Made by a program: the position numbers and the translations under genes
Part shown: in pieces, positions 1 to 11,821 of the stretch
Layout of the letters: each line of letters opens with the position of its first letter
How positions within the stretch are numbered: position 1 is the first letter of the stretch
Notes under the pieces: model-generated
What the model saw: the letters and a program-made list of their open reading frames with translations, nothing else
The model's database searches: none
What the model was told of the DNA's origin: nothing
Assembly (NCBI GenBank): GCA_947179155.2
Contig: OX359273.1
Location: forward strand, 10,975,001 to 11,039,000
DNA length: 64,000 bases
Source of the DNA: Hedera helix
Taxonomy: Eukaryota; Streptophyta; Magnoliopsida; Apiales; Araliaceae
Direction of reading: 5' to 3'

Positions 1-730
1 TTTGAATTTTAACTTTTTGTTGATTATTATGTTGCTAGTAATCCTTTAAATTTTTAAGTACGTGTCCATTTATGTTGATCTATTTTTAACTTCGAGAAAG
101 TTTTATGTGGTTAGATGCTTATGAAGGATATTAATTCTCTCTATAACTTGTTTTAATTATATTTTAAAGTGTGATATAGGTGAACTTTAATTTGGGGGAT
201 TTAAAAGGGAAAAAAAATTATATTTGAATAAGTAGCTTGGCTAGTCTAATTTTGTGGACTTTGTACTCAAGTTATTAGATTCTTAGGGGTCTCTTTACAC
301 TTAGTACCCTAAACCCAACTAGTTTGGAAGTCATTGGTCAAACGCTGGTTATATGGGTAACTCTGAAAAATCTAAGAAAGTTAGACATTGCACATGTCAA
401 AAATACAAATTAATGTGAGATGGAGCATAAAATGCACTCACTTGAAAAAATAAAATTAAAGAAAAAAATCTAAAAAATTAAAAAAATATAAAAATAACTT
501 TTGATCTTTTAAATTTTATTTTCCTTATATTAAGCTTTGAGGGATGTTGAAATTGAGTGTATAGAGTATTAAATATATTTTATACGACATTTAAATTATA
601 TGAATTTATTTGAGTTTTAAATTAGTTTGATACATTTGGATTCATACACATACAAAGGATCATGAGTAATGTAAAATTGATGAAAAAATAAACTTAGTGG
701 GAAAATTGTAATTTCAACAAGTCTAGTGAA
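1..730. other. AT-rich stretch, no gene seen
   Basis: No open frame, RNA gene or recognisable transposon end could be supported here. The sequence is AT-rich with short homopurine and poly-A runs. It may be the outer part of the decayed gypsy element whose pol lies at 2172, but nothing in it proves that. Confidence 0.5.
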
Positions 731-2170
731 AATATTGTAATTAAATGGAAGTTAACACACCAAACGCATGGCACGTAGGTAGTTGGACCAGTAGGCGAAG
801 AAATGACGTCGTGTGCACGTGTGGATATAGAGTATTAGCAACCATGTAATGGGCAAGATCTTTGGCATGGAACAGGAATGGGATGACGCCATTTGGCATT
901 TTAACGTGGGACAGAACCATGTGTGCCATGTGCGTAGATCAGAAGGAGCATAGTTTATCGGTCAAAGTTGGGGCGACTGGGCAGCATTTGGGCAACATAG
1001 AAATTCTGAAAATGGCATTATTCGTTATTTTTGCTTTAAGTTGATTCCAAATTGAATTTCTTTTCTACTTTTGCTTAGAATTATTAATGTACTCCTATAA
1101 ATACCCTATTAGAGTCTTATTTTCAAAATATTAACATATTATTAACATAGAATTAGAATATAGTAGATTAATTTTATTAGCGTAGAAACATATTCAAAGC
1201 GAAGAATTTGAGAATTAAAGGCGGAGCTTGAGAATTGATGATTGTGATGCGAGTGACATACGGATATCAAAACATAGATTTGATTTCTTTTCTTTTCTTT
1301 TTATTTTTTTAGATATTGAATTATTTGCGGATAATTTATTATTTAGTGATGGGCTAATCTTTAATTGAGATTGCAATTGAACTCAATATGTAGTTTAAAT
1401 TAACTTATTTTTAATTATTCTTGATTATATATGGATTATTTATTATATTTTACGCGTTCATGTAATTAATTAACTATCGCAATTAATTGTGATATCTTAG
1501 ATAGAATTGTAAGAGCAAGTTTAGGATTAGATTCAGATATGATAACATATGAATTTGTATATTCTTTTTAGGAAAAGTAATATGATAATGTATAGGATGA
1601 ATATATCTATATGCCACATGTAACTTTTTGAGAATTAGATCTTAATGAGTTTATTTTAAGTTATTCTGCATAGCAATATAACAACTTAATTGGAATAGAT
1701 CTTTTTATTAATTTTTGATAAAGGTTAATAAATAATTAGGCATTCTCAGTTAACAATGTTATATAAATTATTAATTAAAAAGAAAGTGAAGAGATTTAAA
1801 AGAAGCATTAAAAAAAATTGCGATCTTAAGTATTTTTAATCTAATTTAATCCTTGTCATTAAATTAATTTAGTTAATAATTTTAATTAGTTTTATTTTAT
1901 TAATTAATTACAATTTTTTAAATAAAATTAATTTGATATAAAATTAGTATTTGGTAATAATTATTTTTAATTTCCTGTGGGTTCGAAACTCGACTTAATT
2001 ACTATATTACTTGTTAGCCGTGTATACTTCATGTAAATTCCTAATAAAAATTAGGCAAACAAAAGTGGAAGTTTAGTCGATGTACTCTAAAGTCATGCAT
2101 ATAATCGACTAGACTTGGGGGGCTGAAAGTTAGAGATATGTAATGAGTCACCACTGTATGATTTTGGCAA
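731..2170 (+). repeat. Probable LTR/leader remnant of the adjacent gypsy element
   Basis: This block has LTR-like architecture. A less AT-rich, U3-like part (about 760-1020) is followed by a TATA box at 1096, then a long AT-rich stretch. It ends in a segment near 1970-2030 (CTGTGGGTTCGA followed by CTCGAC) that resembles a phrase I recall from the LTR/leader ends of plant gypsy elements. Protease and RT coding follows at once, so gag would have to be deleted. I could not find clear TG...CA ends, a primer-binding site or a matching second LTR. The call rests on architecture and position only. Confidence 0.35.
1096..1103 (+). promoter_or_regulatory. TATA box candidate (TATAAATA) in the LTR-like block
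   Basis: A consensus TATAAATA sits in CCTATAAATACCC, which is GC-flanked in an AT-rich neighbourhood, at a place that would be the U3/R border of an LTR. There is no evidence that it is active. Confidence 0.35.
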
Positions 2171-2171
2171 C

Positions 2172-2912
2172 AACCCCGTTCGCATTGCAGGAATAATACA
2201 GTTGACGGTAATCTTCAGCACATCCCCAAAACATGCCTTTATTATAATTAAGTTATATGTGGTCCAAGTGGAAAGTAATTACAACGCTATCTTTAGAAGA
2301 ACCACCCTATCAGCACTTAAAGTAGTTAGTTTCATTTCTCATTTAAAGATAAAATTTCCCACGAAAAATGACATCATTGAAGTTATTGGAGACCAAGACC
2401 TCTCTCGAAGATGTTATCTTCAGACTTTTGAGGTGACTTCCGTTGGGGTTAGTAAACAAATGGCAACCATGAAGATCGAGTTGGAACCATTTACGGAAGG
2501 AGGCATAAAGCCGATAACAACGCCCGTCGAAGAAATTGAGGAAATAGAGTTATTCCTTGGAAATAACGAGAAGATTGTGCATATTGGGTGAATTCTTCAA
2601 GCAGACATTAGAGCTCGTCGTATAAACCTTTTAAGGGAGTATTCTGATATCTTCTCCTAGACTCCAACAGATATGCATGGGATTGATAAAAGTGTAGCCA
2701 TTTATATGCTTCGTGTCAATCCTAGTGCTAAACTGGTAAAGCCAAAACGTCAGAATATAGCTCCCGAATGACAAACGATGATTAACGAAGAAATTGGCAA
2801 ACTTTTGGTAGCGGGTTTTAGTTTTGAAATAGACTACCTCAAATGGCTCGCCAATGTAGGTCAAGTAATACAACGGAAAATGGAGGTGTGCGTTGATTAT
2901 ACTGATATCAAC
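2172..2912 (+). pseudogene. Ty3/gypsy pol remnant: protease end and first half of RT
   Basis: From 2202 a 129-codon frame carries the linker typical of plant Ty3/gypsy pol: a YNAIFRR segment (usually YNAILGR), then LKIKFPT, then GDQ...RCY. A frame change near 2590 leads into the N-terminal part of reverse transcriptase: a MHGIDKS segment, KPKRQ, then MINEEIGKLL, then a VCVDYTDIN segment that corresponds to the conserved CVDFTDLNK box. In-frame stops, for example after the APE residues near 2768, show it is dead. The frame ends abruptly at 2912, where another element is inserted. The missing continuation is at 9495. The domain order fits the Tat/Athila side of Ty3/gypsy; the lineage is inferred. 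Confidence 0.8.
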
Positions 2913-2946
2913 AAAGTTAAAATTTAAGTAGGCACACTTAGAAAGA

Positions 2947-2962
2947 GGGGGGGGGGGGGGGG
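2947..2962 (+). repeat. Poly-G run of 16
   Basis: An uninterrupted run of 16 G after AGAAAGA, very close to the left end of the copia-like insertion. The length may be affected by assembly or sequencing slippage. Confidence 0.85.
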
Positions 2963-4629
2963 TTAAATAAGTGTAGGAACAAATAATATCCAATTTTTGC
3001 AGTTTTAAAAATCTGTTACGAATACAGTCTACTGCATGAACCAATTCAGCATGTTATATTACTCTGATAGAAAGCTGTTTATTGTAAATATTTGGAAAAT
3101 TATTTTACTTGTATTAAATGAAGACCTAAGTTGAAATAAATAATTTTCTCATGAAATATATATTTCAAAGTATTCAAAATGAGTTTTATAATTCAAAATA
3201 GAAGCATGCAATGAAAAAATTAAAGTTACGCAATCAATCACATGAACACAATGAATTTTTACATGATTCGGCCCCTAACCTTTACTCCTGTGACCTAATT
3301 CACGTATAATACCAACTAGTATTGAAGACACTTCTATTGATCAACTTGGTTTACAATTAAACCTCTTTTACAAAATAAATTTCCACAACCTTTGAGTGCT
3401 TATACTCCCCGAATACTTTTATTCAACTTGTGCACCTATGCACCCCAAACACTTTTGCTTACCTTGAGGATTTATCCTCCTCGAGCACCTATGCTCACTT
3501 GGAACTTGTTTGTAAAAATCTAATCCATCCCGGATTAGAAACTAATATACTAAACATCCTAGTCTATCAAATAACCTTAAAACAACAAGATAATTAATAA
3601 AATATGAATTACAATCAAAACAATAATTATATCAACAAATCAAGGCCCAACTAATATGCAATGATCAGTGAGAAATATAAAGATATAATTGGTTTAAGCG
3701 CGATTTATAGAAGCTCAAATTAATAAAGGCTTGATGTAGCACAACAACTTTATATATTCTTCAAAATAAAAAATTAAGGAACCTTTTAAAATTATTTATG
3801 AAGACAAAAAAATTATCAGAGTATATTTTTCGCTTTGCTTCCTGTATGTTTTTGTGACCCATAGCTGGACTTATTATATAAGAGAGGAATATTATAGTTG
3901 TTGAAATTAATTAGGAAGGAACATTTTTAAAAACATATTGCACAATTGACTTGCTAAAGGATAATGTATCCATTGGAAATCAGGAAGAGTGGATAAGCCA
4001 TGATTCTTGGTAAGCTAATTGATTCTCATTATATTGTCATTGATTCCTAGCCAATTATGAAAAAAGTAATCATGTTGCTTTTAGAAAGGTAGGACCATTA
4101 AGATATCTTCAATATGTATGGCAATGAATCAATTACCAATATTGGTAATTAAGAAATACTAAACCCACTAATGTTTATGGTCGTAACCAATAGGTAGCCA
4201 CTAATTAGGAATCATGTTGCTAAAGATAAAGTAGGTCCACCATTTTAAGATACTATGAATAACTTCAATATGGAAGGTGACTCAATTAAGTAATTTGGAA
4301 GCTTTCAAATAACTAATGAATTCACCTTTTATCAAACGGATGGCAGCTCATTTAAATTAGGAAAATTAAAATTTCAATATTTAAAACATTTCCTTATTAA
4401 TTTTAGAGGCCCCAATAATTTATTCCATAAGTAATTAACCACTGTCATAATTTATTGTAATGTTACTGTAACAAATTTATTCATTTATAGAAAATCTAAT
4501 TAGCAAGATTAATATAATGATATGAAAATAAATTAGCTTAATTAATCAAGACAATTATCAATACAAATCCCAATTCCAAAAATTATAAAAATAGATTTTA
4601 TTTAGAATGTATATATTAAAATATATTTT

Positions 4630-4914
4630 CAAATTAACTACTCTTATTATGGGAAGTACTAAATAATTAGCTTTTCAAAATTGATTTAATAGATATGTAT
4701 TAATTAGCCCAATCAATTATGAATTTATGAAAAACTCAATTTAATAAAGAACATTTCTTTGATTTAGTCTCGATAAACAAATTTATATCATAATCAAGGA
4801 AAGTTCAATTACTCAAACCCAAGTAACTAGGTGATAGATTTTATAGAAGATCTTTCCAAAAATCTATCCATTTAATTATGGGAAGAACTAATAACCAACT
4901 TTTCAAAATTGATT

Positions 4915-4959
<45 letters not shown>

Positions 4960-5040
4960 GTCAATTTAATTTAGCTTATTTAATTATGGGAATGATTAAT
5001 AATTAGCTTTACAAAATAAGTTATTACTTTCTTTTAGTCC
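4630..5040. repeat. Diverged repeat block with (TA)n
   Basis: The phrase ATTATGGGAAG(T/A)ACTAA, followed by AATTAGCTTTTCAAAATTG, occurs near 4647, 4876 and 4983 with small changes. It is an imperfect direct repeat inside the copia-like element. A (TA)n tract lies at 4917-4956. Confidence 0.6.
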
Positions 5041-7429
5041 ACGTTAATTTTGAAAGCTCAATTAATTATTTCTATAATTATTACCATGATCAATGCAATG
5101 CAATGCAATCCTAGAGCCTTGATTGAGATATAATTAGAGTTAGGATCTTACATTGAAATCCTAAAAGTCCAAGATGAATCTTCATTAAAAGTCTAGAAGC
5201 TTTTTTATTTTCAACATGCAATGTAATCCAGTTTGCAATCAAGTCTACTATATTAATCCTGTATCAATTCTGATGGCTATTGTTGTGACATCCCAAGTTT
5301 TTGAAAAGATTTTTAAATAAGGATCTTGGTTAATTAAGTAAAGGTTGAAAGTTAAAACCTACTTTAGAATGATAGAAAGTGTAAATAAAGTGATTAAATT
5401 GTTATTTAATTAACGTGGTTTAAATCGATATAGAAAGACTATGGATGTGAAAAGGATAGTATGTAATACTTATGATTAGATAGTTAGAAAAAGATTATTG
5501 TAAGACACTGTATTGTGTCAAAATGTGATAAATTAAATGTATGTGTATATCTAAATATATTTAATCTAATATGTGAAAAGAAAGGTAAAAGTTAGATAAA
5601 AGTGATACAAGATGAAAGAAAGTGTAAATTAAGCTTTAGTTATGAACATTAATAATTACCTTAATGAATATGTTTTAAGAGGCTAGGTTATGAGATGGTA
5701 AGGCAAGATATGTCAGAATTTGCAAAAAGGATAGAATAGTTTAGCATAATTTGTATATTAGGAATTTATTGTGTATTAGGAGTTATAAAATTTAAAATTT
5801 AAAATTTATTTAATGAATAAACATGAATTGATGGAATTAAGCTTAGTATTTATACAGCGTATAAATATAGAAGATAATACTCCCGATTAGGAGTAGAACG
5901 AGTTAGAAAGGTGTATGATACAAATTAACAGATGAGTATGATGTAAATGAAGGTAATGACCTAAAACTTGTAAAATGCTAATATGCTAATATGAGTTTAA
6001 ATGATAAAAGAAGTGGATTTTTGAAATTTGAGTAGGGTTCATTTTTGGAGAAAGCATTTTTATGAAGAATGTGAGTGTTTCTACTATTTGAAATGACGGG
6101 AATTGGAATTGACCAAGTGTGTAAAAAGGGAAGGATAATAAAGAACTAGAAATGTAATTCTAGTTAAGAAAAAGTTATTCGATTTACGATTAAATAACTA
6201 ATTAAGTAGTTAAATGAAATCACATGAAGGTAGCACAATGGGAAGTGAATGACCTAGTTAGTTGATTGAAAGAAAAATTAATTTAAATGAACATGAAATG
6301 AATTAATAAGAAGAAAGTATAAAAAAATTCTTAAATGAAAAGTTAGAAAATTTCTATAAACGAAAACCTTCCTTAATTGAAAACTTTCCAAAAATGGCAA
6401 GTCTAGACTTTTGGACAAAAGACTAAAATATCATTGACAATTGAATTAATGACCTTTTTGCTTAAGAGGTGAAATAACAAAAATGCTCTTGACTAATTAT
6501 GTGAAATGATCAAAATGCCCTTGGTTGGGATTAACTATGGTTAAGTTAACTTAACCACCTTGAGTTTAATCTCATAAAAGCTAGCAAAAGAAGCAAGAGT
6601 GCTCATTATTTTTGAGCTAGTGAATCAAACCTTAAGAGAGAGAAAGAGAGAAGAAGTCATTGAAGAAAAAGAGAAAAGCTTGAGCTTTTGGAGCTTGGAC
6701 GCTTGGATGATCATGGAGCAAGAAGTAAAGATGAATGTCTTGTCATGGTGAATCTTCCTATGTAAGGAAGTTGATCATCCATTAAGGTTTAAAAGTTTTC
6801 TTAGCTTATAACTTTGATTTATGTATGTTTATGCATGTATGTGTGGTTAATAGTACAAGTTATGAAAGATTATGAGTCTAGAGTTAGAAGTTTATGGTGA
6901 AACCTTAAAATATAAGGTTGAACATGAGGGTATGAAGTGTATTTACATGTTATATAGCATGATAAATACTTTAATGTATATAAATTATGATTTTGAAGGG
7001 TAAATCAAGTTATGGTAGTAATATGCTCTAGTAAACATATATTGAATGTAAATGAATTTGGAACAATTCATATATGTGTAGTATACGTCTACAAAGATTA
7101 AAAATAAACTCTTTTACGAGTGTATGGAAAATGGAGTTTAAGAATTTGAAAATGAATTTTATAAAAATATATATTAAGTGGATGAAAATTCAACCTAAAG
7201 GTAATTTTTGACAATTTTGAGTATTTAATGGTGAAATGAAGTCAAATAATTTAGTTTTATGAAATTACACGTGTCTACGTTGATTTTGTAGTCAACAAAT
7301 GAAAGTTAGAGAGAAAATGTGTTTCGGGCGATCATCAGAATCGATCGTTTTAAGTTAAAATGAATATTTACGGTCAAATCCCGCTTTGTGCAACCCTAAG
7401 TTGTTTTAAAAGTCTAGACAAGTATTATA

Positions 7430-7431
<2 letters not shown>

Positions 7432-7493
<62 letters not shown>
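7432..7493. repeat. (TA)n microsatellite
   Basis: About 30 TA units inside the solo LTR. Confidence 0.95.
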
Positions 7494-7494
<1 letters not shown>

Positions 7495-7744
7495 CGTAAT
7501 CAAGTGTTGAAATAAACTTTAGAAGTGAATGACCAAAAATCACTAAATGATGGTAAAGTGTGGAAACGTGTTTAAACACTATTTTAGGGGTTAATGCTTC
7601 AAAAATTTAATGAAGTCGAATGAGTCAAGTTGTATTTTTGTAAAATAATATGTAGTAAGACCTAGCTATGTTTTAAATTTGAGCATAATTGAATGTAAAA
7701 TAAAGTAGTTAAAAATCAGCAAAATGACTGCAAAAATTAAGATT

Positions 7745-7925
7745 TTGGTTTCTGCAGACTGCACCTGGGTGCAGTGTTTTGTACTGAACACTGCTTTGAG
7801 GCGCAGTCAACTGAGAAGAATTGGTTGGGGTTGGCTTCAGAGCTTGTGGGGCGCAGTTAATTGAGAACATCTCACCCCCAACTCGAAAATTTTGTACTGA
7901 GCACTGCGTTGGGGCGTAATGCCCT
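7745..7925 (+). other. GC-rich island in the solo LTR
   Basis: A locally GC-rich patch in AT-rich DNA with repeated near-palindromes: CTGCACCTGGGTGCAG, GCGCAGT twice, and ACTGC/GCAGT pairs. Similar islands occur inside other retroelements of this window at 13970, 18736, 21319, 24660, 32960, 35705 and 44000. Function unknown. Confidence 0.6.
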
Positions 7926-8605
7926 TAGCTAGAATTTTTTTCTTTTAAAGTGTTCCAAAAATTATGTTTTGATGCGATACAATAAAGATATGTTATGTAA
8001 ACCCTAGATTGATAAAAACGGTCAATATGGTGGGTGTTAAGGTATAATGGAATGATGAGCGGTATAATGTAACATACCTAAAACTATGTAAAAACATATT
8101 TATGTTTATGTAAATGGTCGATAATGAGTTATGATATGTTATTAACCTATGTAAGGTATAATACATCAAACATATAACGAATGAAGACTAGTGGTCTATT
8201 ATTGATGTTTTAAGTCTCAAAAGAGATAGTGAAGTGTTATGACCCTATTATGATTTATAGGTTATATGTTGACAGATAGAGTTCAGATTAGCAAACCGAC
8301 AAGATGAAATATGAAAGACATTCGAGAAACATAAAGGTTTATAATGGTTACGTATAATAGGCAAGTTTTTCAAAACTTGTAGAATGTAATAAGTGTTCTA
8401 TGTGAACTACTTGACATACTATGTAACGTGATTATGTTTGAAATGTGCACTTGGTGCAACAATTTGAATTAACTGTTTAAATGTAATATGTGAAGTTATG
8501 TTTTGAAATGCACATCATGATAGATATGATGCATAGATAATATGCATACTGTGAAATTTATGATGCATGTATATAAGTTGCGAGCATGAAAGGTGTTAAC
8601 TATTA

Positions 8606-8635
8606 AACTTGTTGAGTCCTCGTGCTTATTCTTGC
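8606..8635 (+). other. Conserved LTR motif (TTGTTGAG...CTTGC)
   Basis: A 30-bp motif with AACTTGTTGAG at its left and ATTCTTGC at its right. It recurs in four other LTRs of this window (14967, 31417, 52482, 59230), in the LTR orientation and 340-680 bp before the LTR 3' end. Confidence 0.65.
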
Positions 8636-9283
8636 TTTAAATTGACATATTTAGCTAAGTACGAGAAGACCAGAGGTTCCGGTGAAGCTAAAGGTTAAGG
8701 AATAGTAAATGCAAAAAGCGCATGAAGAATTTGTTATTTTTACTTTGTGTAATATGACAAGTCAATAATTGAATGTAAATTTGTACAAGTATAAGTTAAT
8801 TAACGTCTTGGTTTTAATTATAAACTTATTCGTTAATAAAGAGATGTATATTTTGTAAATCCATTGGAATAGGATTGTATGTAAGTTTTATTTAGAGAAA
8901 TGTTGTAATGAGATAAGATTAATATATTATTGTAAATTGAGTATTATATGTAATAAACTCGCATGTATGGAACAGATGTATGTAAGCAAAGTTATGTATG
9001 GATAGTTATGAATGGTGATTGTATTCACAGGTTAAGTTAAGTTAAATCACAAGTTATATGATTTTGAAATGTAATAGATTATGTTATTATTCATGTAAGT
9101 TATGATCTGAGTTCTAATGTATAGAATGTGAATGTTATGATTCTGAGACAGGTGGTGAATGTAAGTAAATAAATAGGTTTATGAACGGTACTCTGTTTTA
9201 ATGATATAGTTTTAAAGAAAAAAGGTATGTATTAATGCACGAGATCGCCTATAGCAAATGTAGGGATTTCGGGGACGTTATAA

Positions 9284-9360
9284 CTGCAGCTATCCAATTT
9301 GATATCCAGTCTGCTGTATTAATCCTGTATCAATTCTGATGGCTACTGCAGCTATTCAGT
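9284..9360 (-). repeat. About 60-bp tandem repeat of the copia-like element
   Basis: The unit contains CTGCAGCTATCCAATTTG, then TCCTGTATCAATTCTG, then GGCTA. One copy is cut by the solo LTR: its end is at 5222-5280 and its start at 9284. Another full copy follows at about 9288-9350, and the start of a third at 9345. The repeat predates the LTR insertion. Confidence 0.65.
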
Positions 9361-9494
9361 TTGATATCCAGGATGCCGTGTCACTGTTTTTGTCATGCTG
9401 CATGACATCTATAGATACAAAACTACAAGGTTTAGTATACTAACAAAGTCATTATCAAAACATTAGGTTGCAATATGATCAAGCCAACAAAAGC

Positions 9495-9690
9495 ATGTTC
9501 GAAAGATTAATATCCCCCGCCTAGCATCGATCAGCTCATCGATTCTACATCTGGGCATACGATACTCAGCTTGCTTGACGTTTTCTCTGGATACAACCAG
9601 ATTGTCATGCATGACAAGGACATCCCAAATAATTCTCACATCACCCGAGAGGTTCAAAGTACAACACGCCATGCGTTTCAGAGTACACTT
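9495..9690 (+). pseudogene. Ty3/gypsy RT remnant, second half
   Basis: This segment continues the RT interrupted at 2912. In one frame it gives a DQLIDSTSGH segment followed by LSLLDVFSGYNQI and then MHDKD, matching the plant gypsy RT core box LDAFSGYNQI. The first catalytic aspartate of RT lies in this box and is kept. The frame breaks near 9580-9690, and the downstream xxDD box, RNase H and integrase are absent. Together with 2172-2912 it shows that 6.6 kb was inserted into one RT gene. Confidence 0.8.
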
Positions 9691-9803
9691 TAATTTAAGT
9701 TCAAAGTACTACTTGCGGTGAATCTAAAAGTGGGTACACAAAATTAAGGAATAGTGTAATTTAAGTTCATTTGATAATAGCTTTTAGTTTATCAATAGTG
9801 CTT

Positions 9804-9834
<31 letters not shown>

Positions 9835-10932
9835 CTTCCTAAGAAAAAAGAAAAATGAGTAGGGAAGAGAGAAAAAAGTTCAAAAAGAGAAGTGAGACTG
9901 TAATTTTTTAAGTCAACTCAAATGGGTGTTATTATCATTTTACGGTCAAGAAAGTTTATCAATTTGAAAATACAACTTTCTATTTTTACATTTTTTGCTA
10001 AAAAAAAACGTGCTTTTGCTATCAGTTATTTAAAAACATAAACAATCACCAAATTATTTGTTCTCAATTGCACAAAAATAAAAGAGTCCAGTTAAATATT
10101 TTAAAATTTTTATATCAAATTACAATTGTGAAGAATATTAATGTATGAAATTAGATAAAATTATAAACATAAGTTATTATACTAGATATATCCTTAAAAG
10201 AGTTATCACTAATATTTATTCACAAATAATAATAAATTAATATATAAAATTATAAGATATATTATTTTTTTAAATAAAAATATTTAAGTGAAAGAAGTTA
10301 GAAACGAGTTAGCTAATAAATTATATTAAAATTAAATGAATTGTCCCACAAAATCTTACCAAATTCTAAGGGATAAAATATTATCGGACATCAATTTTTT
10401 AATTGTCACTATGTTTTTGTCCCTCTTTATTGGCTTTGCTAAGCTGTTGATTTTTGATACGATGGCTAAAGTTTGGGCCCTTCTTGCCTAAATAATTAGT
10501 ATTTGATCCATGAAATACCCTTTTTAGAATAAAGGCGTGTTTGGTCTGTGCATACATTCTAAAACAGGTAATCCAAACTTGCAGGAATTTGGCCCTCCAT
10601 TTCTCATTAAATTTACATCGTCAACGTTATCATAAACACAAGTATAAAAGAAGAGTGCATTATTTTATAAATAATGATTTTAAGCATTTCTGAAATTTAC
10701 TTTTAATATGGTTCAAAACTGTGGTATCTTTAATGAAATGTTCCATAAGTTTTACTAAAAATTCATATGAAATATTGTTCAAAAACTGTTTTAAGTTATC
10801 TTATCGTCAGTCAAAATTTTGATGAAAGTTTAATAATTTTTTAATTTGTATAATTTATTTTCTTTTCTCCTACTTGCTATTGTAGAATAGTTTTGGGCTA
10901 TAGATATGCTTTTTAGGGTTTCTTTGAACTTA
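9691..10932. other. AT-rich spacer between gypsy remnant and CACTA element
   Basis: No gene or transposon end was recognised. A (TA)n microsatellite lies at 9805-9834. The stretch 10500-10930 is slightly less AT-rich and is the most likely to be original, non-transposon DNA, but carries no supportable frame. Confidence 0.5.
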
Positions 10933-10935
10933 TGT

Positions 10936-11425
10936 CACTATAAGAAAAAACGTTAATTCCGATGGGAATAAGCTTATTCCGTCGGAATTAACTTACTCCA
11001 GACGAAAAATTCTGTCAAAAATTCAATCGTAAGTAATCACGTCGAAAATAATTCCGTCGATAATTCTGTTGAGATTAATTAATTTTGACGGATTAATAAA
11101 CGACACAAAATCCGTCGAAAATAACATATTCTCAACGGAATATATATAACCCCTTGGAATTATATTCCATCAAGAATAACACGACCACGTGTCTTTCTTT
11201 GAATCATCCAGATTTTTGGAATGCTGACGGAATTTCCGTCGGGATTAAGAAACCATCCGTTGGTATTAACTATTTTATAATAAATTGAAAATTACTAGTT
11301 TTGGCAAAAAATCGATTGACATAATATAAATTCCGTCGGAATTTAATATTTTATAATAAATTAAAATTTAATTATTTCGACAGAAATTCCATCGGAATTA
11401 GACTATTTCGTCGGAAATAACAATT
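10936..11425 (+). repeat. CACTA left terminal inverted repeat and subterminal repeats
   Basis: After the CACTA tip come about ten degenerate copies of an imperfect palindrome of the type ATTCCGTCGGAAT in both orientations (for example at 10977, 11332 and 11388). In En/Spm elements such subterminal repeats bind the transposon's TNPA-type protein; that role is inferred here. Confidence 0.8.
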
Positions 11426-11821
11426 TTTTTTTAAAAAAAGATTTGTTTGCTTGTTCAGTTTTCAGGTTTTTAAACCACATTTTTGCATCTGCAACCTGCT
11501 TTATCCCAACAACATATACAATAATCTATACATTATAGCACATACAACGTAACTACTTTATTCTAACATATATACACATTTTAACGTGTATATATAACTA
11601 CTATACCAACAAAATACATTGTTCCAAACAATAACATATATAAACCAATTCCGAATAAGTTACAAACTACAAAGAATCAAATTAACTTCAATGATTTACA
11701 AAACTAAACTAAAATACATTGATTTATAAATAGTTAGTCTAAGCTACAATGATTTACATAAAATCAAACAACTACAAATGTTTTACAAAACATCTAAGTA
11801 AATGGTATACAATCAATCAAC

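Larger units (their letters stand above)
5284..9282 (+). mobile_element. Solo LTR (about 4.0 kb) of a large-LTR gypsy-type element
   Basis: It begins TGTGACATCCC and ends TTTCGGGGACGTTATA, so the two tips are short imperfect inverted repeats, as in the other large LTRs of this window. Flanks are ATTGT (5279-5283) and ACTGC (9283-9287), a 5-bp target duplication with two C/T differences. The terminal CA has become TA. A conserved motif 676 bp before the 3' end (8606) fixes the orientation as +. There is no primer-binding site or coding sequence inside, so it is a solo LTR left by recombination. Its host is the copia-like element at 2918-9489. Confidence 0.75.
2918..9489 (-). mobile_element. 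Copia-like element inserted in the gypsy RT, itself interrupted
   Basis: The RT of the host gypsy stops at 2912-2917 and resumes at 9490-9495, with AAAGT on the left and AAAGC on the right, consistent with a 5-bp target duplication with one C-to-T change. Read on the minus strand, the element begins TGTTGGCTTGATC, a copia-type LTR start; its other end reads TAAAATT on the + strand, a TG tip decayed to TA. Removing the solo LTR nested inside leaves about 2.57 kb without coding capacity, so this is either a solo LTR or an internally deleted copy. The segment 3240-3545 (ACATGATTCGGCCC and repeated CACCTATGC phrases) resembles copia LTR sequence. Confidence 0.65.

Noticed and set aside
741..1044. 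Overlapping frames of about 60 codons
   Set aside because: They lie in the U3-like part of an LTR-like block just before a TATA box; no domain.
2631..3044. 137-codon minus-strand frame
   Set aside because: It runs antisense through the gypsy RT remnant, across the insertion border and the poly-G run.
9463..9672. Minus-strand 69-codon frame
   Set aside because: It is antisense to the second half of the gypsy RT, which reads clearly on the + strand.
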